This document shows positions 1 to 11,700 of a stretch of DNA of 64,000 nt, piece by piece. The position numbers and the translations under genes were made by a program. The notes under the pieces were generated by a model. The model did no database searches. It was not told the origin of the DNA and saw only the letters and a program-made list of their open reading frames with translations. This DNA is from Fusarium oxysporum f. sp. lycopersici 4287 (taxonomy: Eukaryota > Ascomycota > Sordariomycetes > Hypocreales > Nectriaceae), in the NCBI RefSeq assembly GCF_000149955.1, contig NC_030993.1, positions 3,030,743-3,094,742 of the forward strand. The letters are read 5' to 3'. Positions within the stretch are counted from its first letter, which is position 1. Every line of letters begins with the position of its first letter.

Positions 1-3000
1 GCCTTACTGGCCTGCTCGAGCTTTTCTTGGCTCTTGGACATGAACCCTGCCTTAACTCTGCTGGCAGCCACAAGCTGGGCAGTCGACGCCGCCACATCGT
101 TCGAGGCCACGATGAGTTGTTCTGGACTGTTGCGCCCAGAGATGACTCCATCTGCTGTCTCAATCAGAGTGTTAGTCGACGACGCCACAGCCTTGGCGGC
201 AGAGATCAGTCCCTCAGTCCATCGGTTGTTCTTCTTGTAGAACGCTGTTCGCGACGTCGATCCACGACCTGCCTGTACGATCTCCTGCTGTGTCACTGTC
301 GCCGCTTGAATCAGTTGCGTAATGGCGTTGGTGATCGCCGTCGCCGCATCCAGGATCGAGTCGTTCACCTTGAGCTCATAGGTTGAGTAGCCATCACGGG
401 GCTTGTTCTTGAGCTTGGCCAGTCGTGCAGCGGCTGCCGCAATTGCATCTGCAGCTTTACTGAGCTCCTGGTCGACGAGGTCACCCAAGTCTCCTTTCTT
501 GTTGGCGAGCTTGCCAAAGCCAGGAGCAAACGACTCAACAAGCTTGTTGAGCTTTTGCAAGTTCATCTGAACGTCGTTGTTGCTGTTGATGACCACGTCT
601 GTCTTCTGCAAGGGATCCATGCCCTCAAGTCGGAAGCTCTGAAGACCTCGGAGGAACTGTACAGCTGAGATAGCGGGCTGGCGGGTTCCGTTCATGAGAG
701 CATCGGTCTTCTTATCATCTGTAGCTAGACGGGTAAGACCCTTGGTGTTGCTGCAGACATCGGCAATGGCACCAGAGAAGACGTTGATGGCCTTGATAAG
801 GTCGGCATGTGTCGCATTTGGTCCATCTGCGATGAAGTTGTTGAATGATGTAGCAAATTCCATAGCACTAGCTGAGGCCTTCTCGATCTGTGACAGTACA
901 TAAGAGGGAGACGCATTCTGGTTACCAGCCTGCATGCTGGAATCCAACTCGTACAGCGCATCATCCACACGCGCAACACCAGCCTGGAGAACAGAGTCGA
1001 TAATGTCGTTGATCTTGTCAAGGTTGGACATGATGAGGGCATCGATCTGGCCATCCAAAGCATGGTCGGTGTCACCCTGGTTCATCTTGAGCTCGTTGAG
1101 CTCGATGAGAGTCTGATCCATGCCCGCCTTGTACACCTCAAGCTCCTCCTCCTTGTCACGGAGGAGCTGCTCAAGGTCAGAGCTGCCGTCGCGGAGGTTC
1201 ATCTGAGCATCCTCCAGTTGTCTTGTCTTGTTGCGCAGTGCCTCCTCCAGATCCGCCATCTCACGGTTGTACTTGGCAAGCATTGTCGAAAGCTCGTTGC
1301 CCTTGCTACGCTCGAGGTTATCGGCCTTGTCTTGGGCCAGGCGAAGTTCGCGCTTGAGCTTCTCAACCTCATCCTTGCTGCTGCCAGTCGCGCGGTCCTT
1401 GTCGTGAAGGGCGCGGTCACGCTCACGGATCATGTCGGCCAACTCGAGGTTCTTGGTCTTGATCTCACGCTCGAGCTTCTCACGTCGATCGATAGCCTCC
1501 TGGGCGCTGGCCGCCTTGAGTTGAACGGCTTTGAACTTCTGAAGCAGATCGAGATGCTCGTGTCGCAGCTGAGAGTAGAGCTTGGCCAGTGCCTCATATT
1601 TCGTCCTCCATGTGTTGACCTGCTCCTGAAGGGCCCGAATCTGATCATCCTTGCTGTTCATTTGCTGGCCAAGGCTGTTCTGAATGTGCGACAGCTCACC
1701 CTCGAGAGCCTTGACTCGTTGGTCGTACTGTTGGAGCATCAGTTGATCACGCTCATACTGAGCGCGCGCATTCAGGTTTTCACGCTCCAGCTCGGCCAGG
1801 CGTCCCTGAGTTTGCCATTGCGCTTGTTGCGCCATGAGCGCCTCCTGCTCTCGCTGTTGCTGCTCCATCAGTTGCTGTTGTTGCTGCTCAAACTCACGTT
1901 GAGCCTGAAGTTGTGCCTGCTGCTGGGCCAGGAGAGCTTGTTGTTGTTGCTGCTCAAGGATGCGCTGCTGCTCTTCGTACTCTCGGTTCTGACGATCCAA
2001 CTCGCTCTTCCAGAATTCATTCATCTCATCAGGGGCGTCATTCTTGGGCTCGGGCGGGGGAGACGGCTTTCGCTCAATCTCCTGCTTCGGTCGCGCGGGT
2101 AGCGCAGGTGCATCGTCATCTTCCGCCAAGAGGTTGGGAGGATCTTGAGGAAGCTTGGGGATAGTGATGAGACTGGTAAGGTACCGAAGGTTTGAGCATT
2201 CGTAGTAGAACTTAACTAAGCGATAATGCTGCGCGTTGTAACGTTCACGAAGGGGCTCAAGGGCCTCGTCATCTCCGGTTGCTTTGTTGATGTTAACCCT
2301 AAGGATCCTAAAGAGGGGTGGGGGAGTGAGTCACTGACTTGAATGCATTGCGCGCAGCATGCTCGTGATGAACTTATAAATTCCGTAGCTCTCCTGAACA
2401 AGGGGCACGAGGGCGGCAATTCGGCACTCGTTGTTTCCTACATTTCGGAAGTGCGAGAAGATCAGCTTTTGGAACTGCTCGATCTTATCTTGCAGCACCA
2501 TCAGATCGCTGATGGTTTCATAGCCTTCATTGGGGTCGTTGATGGCCTTTAAGCTCAGGTACTCCTCATACTCGAAAGTTCCGTTGAACTCGGGGTGCTG
2601 GTGGTGGAAGGAGAGCTTCGCAAGTAGGTAATAAACGTATTCGCGGATCAGAGGCGCATAACCGCGCATGCCTTCTCCTCCGCCCATTCCGCGGTTCAAG
2701 CTATCGATCCATGCGCGGTTTGCCATTGCCTCCTTGAGCGCACTGGGGTGGCCTTCTTGGAGTACTTTGTGGATCGTGATCAGGGCCTTGAATGTCTGGA
2801 CTTCATCGGCTAGGATAGGTTGGCTGTTGGTAGTCGATCAGCGGAAGTTGTCATGATGAGGACGTGTGAGACGTACACCTTGATGCCGGACCAGAAGGCG
2901 GCGGAGGACCGATGGTCCCATGTATAGACGATACATGCTCGGACATGCTTTCGCTTTGGAGAGATCTCCTCGACGTTTGTAGCCTTCTTGATGTTGATAG

Positions 3001-3108
3001 CGAGCTCTTGATCGGTTCTGCGCACGATGACGGGGTTAGCTTGGCGGTCATGAAACGTGACAGTGTCGCTGACTTGGTATGCTCGGTGCCGCGCACAGCA
3101 GCAGCCAT
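1..3108 (-). CDS. SLA2: Endocytic adaptor Sla2/End4 (Hip1R family), C-terminus cut off by window edge
   Basis: Adaptor that links clathrin-coated pits and PIP2 membranes to actin at cortical endocytic patches. Four exons can be read: 3062-3108, 2877-3017, 2339-2823 and 2281 down to the window edge; the phases agree (splice points at codon bases 2, 2 and 1). About 984 residues are present. An ANTH domain lies at roughly 5-280 (KHVRACIVYTWDH, then GYAPLIREYVYYLLAKL). A proline-rich linker and Gln-rich stretch (about 290-420) follow, then a long coiled coil, then the talin-like I/LWEQ actin-binding region from about 780 to the edge. Family members have about 1050 residues, so roughly the last 60-70 are missing. 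The start is the ATG before AAAVRGTEHTKSATL, which matches the fungal family start. Exon 1 is only 47 nt and its donor, GTCACG, is weak but is the only one that keeps the frame. In Pezizomycotina SLA2 is a standard flank of the mating-type locus. Confidence 0.95.
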
Positions 3109-4863
3109 GTTTGCAATTGGTGGCGGGCAAGCTCCGCGACGCTATTATTCGATAATGGGTAAAGATGTTTGCGCAAGGAAAATTGGTCAGGTCTTCGACG
3201 ATGCTATAGTAGCCCCTGGAAATCACGAGACAATTTCCCAGCAAAGCCGACGCCGCGCAAGCTTAGGAGATTAGGCAGAGAGTAAACCGTAGGAAATGAA
3301 AGGATGATTAAAGAGATCGAGGGACTGAGGTTTGTGAGAGTGCGGCTGTAGATCGAGTATTCGCGGTCGTCGTCAGCCTTGACAAATCTTGGGCGACTCT
3401 TGGGCGTGGCTCGTCTCTGCGATTCGATGGATGTCGTAGTAGCTTCAGTGGCTGGGCCGCAAGAGCCAAGAGGCGAGCGTCATACGGGGTACGTATCGTC
3501 CGTTGTGTGGGGCACGGCTGTTGAAGACTTCAGTCAGCTTCCTTGAATTGGTGGCCAAATTAGGTATCACACTTAGACGAGCACTTTGAAAGGTTCAAGA
3601 CATGGTTTTACAGCATCAGCTGGTATATTCTGTAAAAACATATATATATATATATATAATGGTAGACGCATCTTGAAATAATTACAAGTTCGGGAGAGTT
3701 GTCGGAGCATGACTACATGAAAGATCAGAGCTGAGCGGTGTTTTCTCATACTTTATGAAATGTTCAAAGTTAAGGAGCATTCATATTAAAATTTGGTAAA
3801 TTTTATATAATATGTTCATCAATTATTTACAGCTCTCATAAAGTGAACTCTAAAATCTTGCAGACTTCTCAGGTATTCACATACAACATTTATCTTGTTC
3901 AGCTCTCGAGCTACATATCTACATAGAATAACACAATCTAAGCCAAGCATATACAGAAAGCTTTCATTCTCAGTTGAGAGTCCCACCCAATACTTGCAAC
4001 GTGCAGGGTCAACTCGACTCATGTACGGCATTGAAAGGCTCTTTGTTACATTGTGATCCTCGACATACGAAATGAGCCTATCTCAGTAGTGTAGCAACAA
4101 CTCATATCGTCTTCTTTCATGAGTTTCTATAAGTATAGTGCTGTCTACGACGAGTTCACTCTGAACTTTCAAGAACGACGTGGAGATAGGCACAATTGGC
4201 GAGGAATTAACTTGTGACTACCTTATCGAAAGAAGTTTCGAGTGGCACTTCGACGTAACGCTTAGAATGAAATGCCGAGTAAAGTATTTTGTTCGTATGT
4301 AAGTCAAGGCAGGGCACCTGAATAACACAAGAACAACATAAAAGGTACAGGGTAGGCGGACTGGGACAATCGAATTGATGTTCTTAGACATGGAAGCCTT
4401 GGATCATTTTGAGCGTCTCTATTGACGACAATGTTAATATCACGACGAAACTGGAATCACTGCAAGTATAGTGTAACGAGGCCTCATATTACTAGATGAC
4501 ATAACTAGATGAGCCATAATGTGATACTTGTCGATCCAGTAATGGACCCGAATCTGTGTTTGGCATCCACCATGCACCTCAATATTTAAGAAAACGACAT
4601 CGGTTAATCACACGGAATGGATGAGGGAGAAACGTCAGTTCATTCATACGTCAAGCAGACGCCATGCCCATTATATAGGCCAGGCACATTTCACTAAAGG
4701 TATCTTCAAATACAGACAGTGGCATGCTTCAAACGATGTCTTTTTTTGGTCTCATTGCCTATGGACATCAAAATGCAAGCCCTTGCCATGCAGAGTTTCC
4801 CATCCGGACGCAATACCCCAGGTAAATAGAAGCCAGCACCACCAACCCCGCAATTCTTTTCTT
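3109..4863. other. Intergenic: SLA2 upstream region and L21 downstream region
   Basis: No convincing gene. The first few hundred bases are the SLA2 promoter. The stretch from about 3600 to 4620 is visibly richer in A and T, with only short ORFs of biased composition. A (TA)n run of about 18 bases lies at 3640-3657. L21 mRNA is expected to end in the right-hand part. Confidence 0.6.
3640..3657. repeat. TA dinucleotide microsatellite
   Basis: About nine consecutive TA units, directly visible, in the AT-rich SLA2/L21 spacer. Confidence 0.85.
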
Positions 4864-5538
4864 TTAGATCGTAGTCTCGTAGGGAAGAGGAGTGACGGTC
4901 TGAGGAGGGTTGTCGGCGAGCGACAGTGTGTGAGCCTCACGGGGTCCAGCGGGCTGACGCTTGACCTGGACGACGGTACCGTTGGCCTTGGCCTCCTTCT
5001 TGGCCTCGGCGTTGGCCTTGACTCGCTTGAGGAAGTCCTCACGAGATCGGGATTGCTGGATGTGCTCGATTCGGACGTTGATTCGCTTCTCGATGTATCG
5101 GTGCTTCACCTGCTTGTAGATGATGACACCGACAGCAGACTTGGTGACGTTGTAGATGACACCAGTCTTGCCGTGGTACACCTTGAAGGGCATACTGTGA
5201 CCATTGTTAGCCCTCCTGTTCCAATGCCCACAGGAATTCCTCCAAAAAGCGTCCAAGTCTCGCAATTTCGCGTGTATTGTCGCATGATGGCAAAGGGAGC
5301 TCTGCTTACCCCTTCTGGACGGCACCGTTCGCCTTGATGTCGACGATATCACCAACGCGGTACTGTCGGAGATAGGTGTTCAGGGCAATCATACCCTTCT
5401 TGCGGAAGTCCCGGCTGAAGGCATACTAAAAAATTCACATCGTCAGTCTCATGCCGACGTCGTCGAAATTTCATTCTCGCAGGAATCGGTGGTTGAACAT
5501 ACGCGGGTGCCCGCTCTCTTTCCGTAGGAGTGACCCAT
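4864..5538 (-). CDS. RPL21: 60S ribosomal protein L21 (eL21)
   Basis: Structural protein of the large cytosolic ribosomal subunit. Three exons: 5503-5538 ([12 protein letters not shown]), 5310-5425 ([19 protein letters not shown]... to VQKG) and 4864-5194 ([16 protein letters not shown]... to the stop). Together they give 160 residues, the usual eL21 length. Donors are GTATGT and GTAAGC; the second acceptor follows a CTAAC branch point and CACAG. The basic N-terminus, the [17 protein letters not shown] block and the C-terminal PYETTI are family features. Early introns in a ribosomal protein gene are typical of filamentous fungi. It is head-to-head with S9 across about 380 bp, which suggests shared transcriptional control. 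Confidence 0.97.
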
Positions 5539-5916
5539 CTCGAATGTGATATGCCGGTACCGGTCGGGTTGGGGTTAGTAGTCGTGGTTGGCGAAAGAGA
5601 TGGTGAAGTCCTTCGCTTTGGTGTTGTGGATTTCTCGAAGGCGGCCTTGTGGGAGCGGGACCTCAGATTTTCCGAAAGTTTTTTCCCACCTCAGTAGGGC
5701 AAGGGCGATTGTGGGTTGGGTCGCACCTGCATCTTAGGGTTCAGCTGGCGCACGTGACCGCTAGCTCCGCCAAATTTCTGTCCGCACATTTTGCTACGAT
5801 TCGTGTCTTGTGAGAAAGTTCAACTCCCGCAGAACACCCAAGGAGCAAGTCAAGTGAGTATATCACCGCCGCCACGAGTGCATCGCCAAAGAATATCAAT
5901 TAACAAAGTCTTCAGG
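5539..5916. promoter_or_regulatory. Divergent promoter of ribosomal genes L21 and S9
   Basis: The 378 bp between the two start codons must hold both promoters and 5' leaders. TTAGGGTT, which resembles the Tbf1/RPG-type box of fungal ribosomal protein genes, is at 5734-5741. The E-box CACGTG, followed by ACC as in Cbf1-type sites, is at 5751-5756. On the S9 side a probable 5'-UTR intron runs from GTGAGT at 5854 to TTCAG at 5915, with a TTAAC branch point; splicing would place CAAG directly before the S9 ATG. The motif roles are inferred from other fungi. Confidence 0.65.
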
Positions 5917-6635
5917 ATGCCTCCCCGCGCCCACTCCAAGACCTCCCGTGTCCCCCGCCGACCCTTCGAGTCTGCCCGACTGTCAGTATCACCGGCCACT
6001 GAACATGAGCTTGTCTCTGTTTAAGTCGTATGTGAATGAAAACTGACCGAATAACAATAGTGACTCCGAGTTGAAGCTCGTTGGCGAGTATGGCCTGCGC
6101 AACAAGCGTGAGGTCTGGCGAGTCGGTCTGACTCTGTCCAAGATCCGTCGTGCTGCCCGGTATGTAAACCTTTGCACTTTTTGTGTGCGCTGATGAGGAA
6201 GAGTCTTCTAACCAATTTTACAGTCAGCTTCTTACCCTCGACGAGAAGGACCCCAAGCGTCTCTTCGAAGGCAATGCCCTCATTCGACGTCTCGTCCGTG
6301 TCGGTGTCCTTGACGAGTCCCGCATGAAGCTCGATTACGTCCTGGCTCTTAAGATCGAGGATTTCCTTGAGCGCCGTCTCCAGACCTGTGTCTGGAAGCT
6401 CGGTCTTGCCAAGTCTATCCACCACGCCCGTGTTCTGATCCGCCAGCGTCACATCCGAGTCGGAAAGCAGATCGTCAACGTTCCCTCTTTCATCGTCCGT
6501 CTCGACTCCCAGAAGCACATCGACTTTGCTCTTACCTCGCCCTTCGGTGGTGGCCGTCCCGGCCGTGTCCGCAGAAAGAAGGCCGCCGCCGCTGCTGGCG
6601 GTGAGGGTGGTGAGGACGAGGAGGACGAGGAGTAA
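5917..6635 (+). CDS. RPS9: 40S ribosomal protein S9 (uS4)
   Basis: Small-subunit ribosomal protein, uS4 family, involved in decoding fidelity and early 40S assembly. Three exons: 5917-5981 ([21 protein letters not shown]), 6061-6159 and 6224-6635; introns begin GTCAGT and GTATGT and end in TAG and CAG. The product has 191 residues, the normal length. It contains the S4 RNA-binding fold ([20 protein letters not shown], then [17 protein letters not shown]) and ends in an Ala/Gly/Glu-rich tail, as in eukaryotic S9. It is divergent from L21 and convergent with SLU7. Confidence 0.97.
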
Positions 6636-6957
6636 ATGCAACTAAAAATGCAAAAACGATTCCCCCTGTCTAGGGCACTTGGTGATGGAATACCACTCAT
6701 GGGAAGGGGATTCTCTTCATAGCTTGCGGCGTTGGCCAGAGGATAAAAATGGAATGATTTCACCGGATAACGACAAACAAAAATTTCCCGGTGTCTCTCC
6801 ACCTGTGTACATGAATCTCATGAAACATGAATCCAATCACGACATCCACCCATAATTCTTCATTTGCTGTGAATGTTTCAATGTCAATGTAGCTGTCGCC
6901 ATGTATCTGATGCCCATGGTATGTAACAGTGTTGTAATTATGTATAGTAATGCATCG
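6636..6957. other. Convergent 3' region between S9 and SLU7
   Basis: A 322 bp spacer that must hold the 3' UTRs and polyadenylation signals of two converging genes. No ORF here is convincing. Confidence 0.6.
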
Positions 6958-8361
6958 CTATGATAAAAGTTCATCCTTGCCCAGCAGCTTTGCCATTGGG
7001 TCGTTCGTCACCGTCCGTTTCCTCCTATACTCATCCATTTCCTCTTCTGTCACACCATTCATCATTTCTTCTCTTGTCCGCTTGCGCGACTGCTCTTCCT
7101 CTCTGTTCTTCTCTGCCTCCTCCTTTGAAGGCTCTTCTGTCTCCTCTTCATCATCATTGACCAGGTTGGCCCCAGTTCGTTGACGCTCAGCCGCCTCCCA
7201 TGCCAATTTTCCATCGTCACCAGTACAGTAACTGTTTTTTATGAACGAATGACAGCAAGCGTAGCCCCATTTGAAGCTGGACCACCAGCTTCCCCATACT
7301 GAAGTATGATTGTTGATGAGAACATCTTCAGCGTACTTGGATTTGGCCACCTTCTTGGGCGCACCCTTGATCAAACCAGCCTCATCGTACTCAACAAACG
7401 TCTCGGATTCGGTGATAGCCATGTTGCGCAAAGCAGCCGGCATAGCCTTCTGATCTCCACCGTACTTCTCGAGCAGTAACTTCTCTCGTTCCGCACGCTT
7501 TGCCTCTGCCTCCTCCAGCTCCTTCTTTCGATAAAACTCTCCTGCTGTGGGGTTTGCTTGCAGATGCTGGCTTGTGTTACCAGACTTTTCTTGAGCCTCC
7601 CAAGCGTATCGCTGAGCATTCTCGAATGCGCCAGCATCGCCTGAGGATCGCATGAAACCCTCTTCCGCGAATGCATCCGCTGCCTTGTCTGCCGTTGCAC
7701 CTGCATCGACCAGTGATCGCGTTTTCGGATCGTACTTGGCAGATTCTAGATCGAGGTTCAAAAGATACTTGGCTGTGTCCTCTCGTATTCGCAGTTGTCG
7801 TGTTGCTGTGCTCTGATGTTTGCTCATATCATTCTCTTCCGCATACTTGTCGCCTTCTTCTGTCTCTTCATCGGCATTTCCGTCCTTGGTGGCCTGCTTG
7901 CGTAGCTCCTCCATCTGGTTGAACTCATCGACCACACTGCGATACTCCTTCGCATCGTATCCATTCCAGCGATCGCGCTTGGCGTCCCATCCCATGTTGA
8001 CATCTTGAATCACCTCATCGGCCTGAATGTCTTTGCCTGTCCATTTCGCACCCTTGGCTCGTGGCCGACTCAGGCAGTCTTTCTTCTTGTGTGTCATGGC
8101 GCCGCAGTTTTCGCAAGCACCTTTGCGGTACTTGGTGGCCGCTGGGCCGGCCTTTCTACCTCGATCATACCATTGAGACTTATCGTTCTTCTCTTCGCGG
8201 CGCTGATGCTGGAGGTAATCATTCTCATCGCCTTCTTCGCCGGCGTAGAACGGGCGTTTACTGATGAAGGATGGGATGTAGATGTTCTCTTCCTTCAAGG
8301 CAGCACCAGCGCCTCCAGGGCCAGTACTTGGGGGCGGTGGTTTTGCGGGTGCAGTAGGCAT
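6958..8361 (-). CDS. SLU7: Pre-mRNA-splicing factor Slu7
   Basis: Second-step splicing factor that helps select the 3' splice site in the spliceosome. One uninterrupted ORF of 467 residues when started at the Met of [11 protein letters not shown]; an in-frame Met 16 codons upstream precedes a non-conserved stretch, so I did not use it. It has the CCHC zinc knuckle [14 protein letters not shown] at about residue 97, the [15 protein letters not shown] block, [19 protein letters not shown], and the lysine/glutamate-rich C-terminus seen in fungal Slu7. A short segment near residues 360-390 ([20 protein letters not shown]) matches the family's W/C-rich signature. It is head-to-head with REV3 across about 346 bp. 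Confidence 0.95.
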   Translation of the reverse strand: MPTAPAKPPPPSTGPGGAGAALKEENIYIPSFISKRPFYAGEEGDENDYLQHQRREEKNDKSQWYDRGRKAGPAATKYRKGACENCGAMTHKKKDCLSRPRAKGAKWTGKDIQADEVIQDVNMGWDAKRDRWNGYDAKEYRSVVDEFNQMEELRKQATKDGNADEETEEGDKYAEENDMSKHQSTATRQLRIREDTAKYLLNLDLESAKYDPKTRSLVDAGATADKAADAFAEEGFMRSSGDAGAFENAQRYAWEAQEKSGNTSQHLQANPTAGEFYRKKELEEAEAKRAEREKLLLEKYGGDQKAMPAALRNMAITESETFVEYDEAGLIKGAPKKVAKSKYAEDVLINNHTSVWGSWWSSFKWGYACCHSFIKNSYCTGDDGKLAWEAAERQRTGANLVNDDEEETEEPSKEEAEKNREEEQSRKRTREEMMNGVTEEEMDEYRRKRTVTNDPMAKLLGKDELLS

Positions 8362-8707
8362 GGCGAGCAATATACAGCTTTTCCGTCTATTGAAACGTAC
8401 GACTTTCACACAACGAGATAAAAAATCAGAACCAAATGTTCAGAAGTCAAAACGAGTGATGCCTACGTCGCAGATCACTGAGCCTAGATCGGAAAGTTGT
8501 TTAGATAAGCATTCTTATCAGCACGTGACCGCGCGCGTCTGTAAGAGGCTGGTAGCCATAGCAAAACGCGTCTCATAAGCAGTCGAGGTTACACAAAGAC
8601 CTTCAGAGTGAATTGAACTTGTTGAGAACACTTTTTTGAGCAATGTTTGGCTCTTCCGTTCTTAATAAACAGTATTAAGCCCCTGATGGATCCAAACTTC
8701 AAAGAAT
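8362..8707. promoter_or_regulatory. Divergent promoter of SLU7 and REV3
   Basis: 346 bp between the two start codons. CACGTG with the flank ACC lies at 8522-8530. The 12-mer GCACGTGACCGC (8521-8532) is identical to that in the L21/S9 promoter at 5750-5761. A CG-rich run (GCGCGCG) follows. Cbf1-type binding is an inference. Confidence 0.55.
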
Positions 8708-11700
8708 ATGGACTTGTTCCGGGTCAGACTCAATTGTATCGATCACTATCAAGCGACACCCTCGCGATATGACCCCCAGCTTCGTAACGACATTCGCCCC
8801 TCTCAGATATCCAAGGGACCCAGAGTTCCTGTTGTTCGCGTATTTGGGTCTACTGAAACGGGACAAAAAGTATGCGCCCATATTCACGGCGCATTTCCGT
8901 ACTTGTACGTGGAATATGAAGGAGGCTTAAGTCCCGATGAAGGTTCGTCGCGTATACTTCAGTAAACATCTGTTGGCACTAAAATATCTAGTCGGTGCTT
9001 ATATATATCGATTTCATCTGTCCATAGATCATGCGTTAGCAGTCAGCTATCGACGAGATCAGAAAGGTGACAGTGCAAGGTTCGTGGCAAGGATCACTCT
9101 TGTCAAGGGTGTCCCCTTCTATGGCTTTCACGTGGGATATCGCTTCTTCTTGAAGATTTACATGTTCAATCCCATTGTCATGACGAGATTGGCGGATCTT
9201 CTTCAGCAAGGCGTGATTATGAAGAACAAGTTTCAGCCATACGAAGCACACCTTCAGTACCTTCTTCAATTCATGACAGACTTCAACTTATATGGGTGTG
9301 ATTATCTGGATGCATCCGTTACTCGGTTTCGATCTCCAGTTCCAGAATATGAACAGAGATCGAGTTCATTGCACAAATGGCACAGTCGATCAATCTCTGT
9401 TGATCACATTACCGACGAAACTACGCTTCCTCGAAGTAGCCACTGCTCGATAGAAGTGGATATATGTGTACAAGATATTATCAACCGACACAAGGTCAAG
9501 GAAAGGCCTCTCCATCATGACTTTACGGAAAGAACCAATCCCCTTCCCGGAGACATGAAGCTTGTCTACAGCATGGCTGGACTGTGGAAAGATGAGACGA
9601 AGAGACGCAAACGAAAGATGCAAGATCCGACTGAGGGCAGCAGTCCATTTCCACCAGAAGTCCTTGTGTCAATGTCAGCCAACGCTCGCGACTCTCAACC
9701 GCAAGGCTGGCTTCATGAGGAAGAATTCAGGACTGAGATCCAAAATCTCATCTCTGAAGAGAAGCTCAGTGTTGACCCGGAAGAGCTTACTTTTGAGACG
9801 TTTGCAAAGCCGCATCCATACGAAGAGCATGTTAATACTACTTTGGAGTCAGTTGAAGACCTTTTCCCATCGAAACTTGCACCAGCTTTAGGATTGCCCT
9901 TCGGTATGGAGGCGGAACAAGATCTACGAAGCAGTATTGTCGTTGATGAGGGTAAAGTGCGTCAGGTTGGAGAGGCACACAATGACTTCTACCCTGAAGA
10001 CTCTGATGAAGATGCCATTGCGGCGCTCGTAGCAATAGAGAAGGCTGCCGCAAAAGTTTCTCGCGGACCAACAGACCAACTACCACAAGAGGATCTTGAA
10101 CTAGCGGCGGCTCTCAACATCAATCCCGACAAATTTGATAAAAAGACATTCTGGAGGTCGGCCCTTGGGGTCTGTCAAAGTGGCCTGGTGACTGGCGAAC
10201 TTCCTGACCTCCCGGTGAACCAAGAGTTGCTTGATTATGCAGAGGACGAAGGGTTTATCGGACGGACGGAGAAAGCACCGACGCTCACCTCGTCTAATTT
10301 GACCCAGCTCAAGCGACCGCTCGATGATCTTCTATCATCCCAGGCATCGAACAAAAGGACAAGACTCAATCAACTGTCCATGGTAGATGAAGATGAAATG
10401 GACCTAGTTCCCGTTCCTTCAACAGACGCCAACAAAAATCTCGCCTCCTCCTTCAGAGGAGCTTCCATTCTTAAAGGTCCTCCATCGCTTAACAAAAACA
10501 CCGGTTCTGTATTGAAAGGTGCTTCCGGCTCCAACCAAAAGCTAAATTTTCCTACCGTCAAAGATCAGAATGATCCGAACACCAAACTTCGTCTCAGCCA
10601 GATGAGCCAGAAGTCTGCTTCTCAGCAGACCGATGATGGCCGTCACACCAAGCATGTTTCGTTTGATCCCAGCGGTTTTCTCCCTGCTGAAGCGGAGTTG
10701 CCTCAAATGGCTTTGTCATCTTCCATGAAATCGTCTGGAGGACGTGAAGAAGATGAAAGTCATGAATCGAAAATCCAGAGAGCCATGAGTCGATTCGCCA
10801 GCCAGCAAGTATACTTGGTGTCTTCTCTACCCCCTTCTGCAGCCGCTGTGGCTTCCTCTTTGAAACAATACGGGCTTCCTGACGTGATCTATCAAGATGC
10901 TTATTACAGCAGGGAGAAGGATGTCCCTGGGCGGATGCGAGAATATGCTGGGAAGGAGTTTCGACTGGAGAGCAACACACTGCCTTTTCTACCCGAATTT
11001 GACCCAACAGGGACAGCTCCAGCCAACTACGGGCTCAAATATGAGACTTTTGACAAGACCACTGCAGAACTTCGGTATGAGCGACAGAGGAAGAAGTGCT
11101 CGCTGAGAAGTTGGGAGCTTACAAATCCACCGCCTACATATCAAGAAGTCGAGGAGTGGTGGGCAGAAAAGGAACGCAGAGCAAATGCAACGGAAGGGTT
11201 CAAAATATCATCGACTCCTAGGCAATATCAATCTCAGATCGATGGACCCACGCCAAAGAACAAGCACGGATTCAAGTACACCCCGGGCAAGAAATCAACC
11301 AGCGTCCAGCATGAGATTCAATACATGAGCACCATGAGCTTGGAGGTTCACGTAAATACCAGAGGAAAGTTTGTGCCCAATCCTGAGGAAGATGAAGTTC
11401 AGTGTGTGTTCTGGGCGATCAAATCTGATGGAACTGCTTCCGGCAGCCAAGATTCAGCTGGTGTCCAAACAGGTATCCTGCTGTTGTCAAATGACGCCGA
11501 GTTTACTCAGCGTATCCAGCGACAGACCAATGCCGAGGTTATTGAAGAAAATTCTGAACTGGATCTCATGGTTCGAATGGTCGAAATCGTAAGGAACCAT
11601 GATCCCGACATCCTTACCGGTTACGAAGTGCATGGCAGTTCCTGGGGCTACTTGATTGAGAGAGCACGACTGAAGTACGATTACAACCTCTGTGATGAGT

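Noticed and set aside
1062..2102. 346-codon leucine-rich plus-strand ORF
   Set aside because: It is exactly antisense to the SLA2 coiled coil; its Leu-rich makeup comes from reversed Gln/Lys/Glu codons.
4621..5337. 238-codon plus-strand ORF across L21
   Set aside because: Antisense to the L21 third exon and intron; no domain.
6021..6641. 206-codon minus-strand ORF across S9
   Set aside because: Antisense shadow of the S9 third exon.
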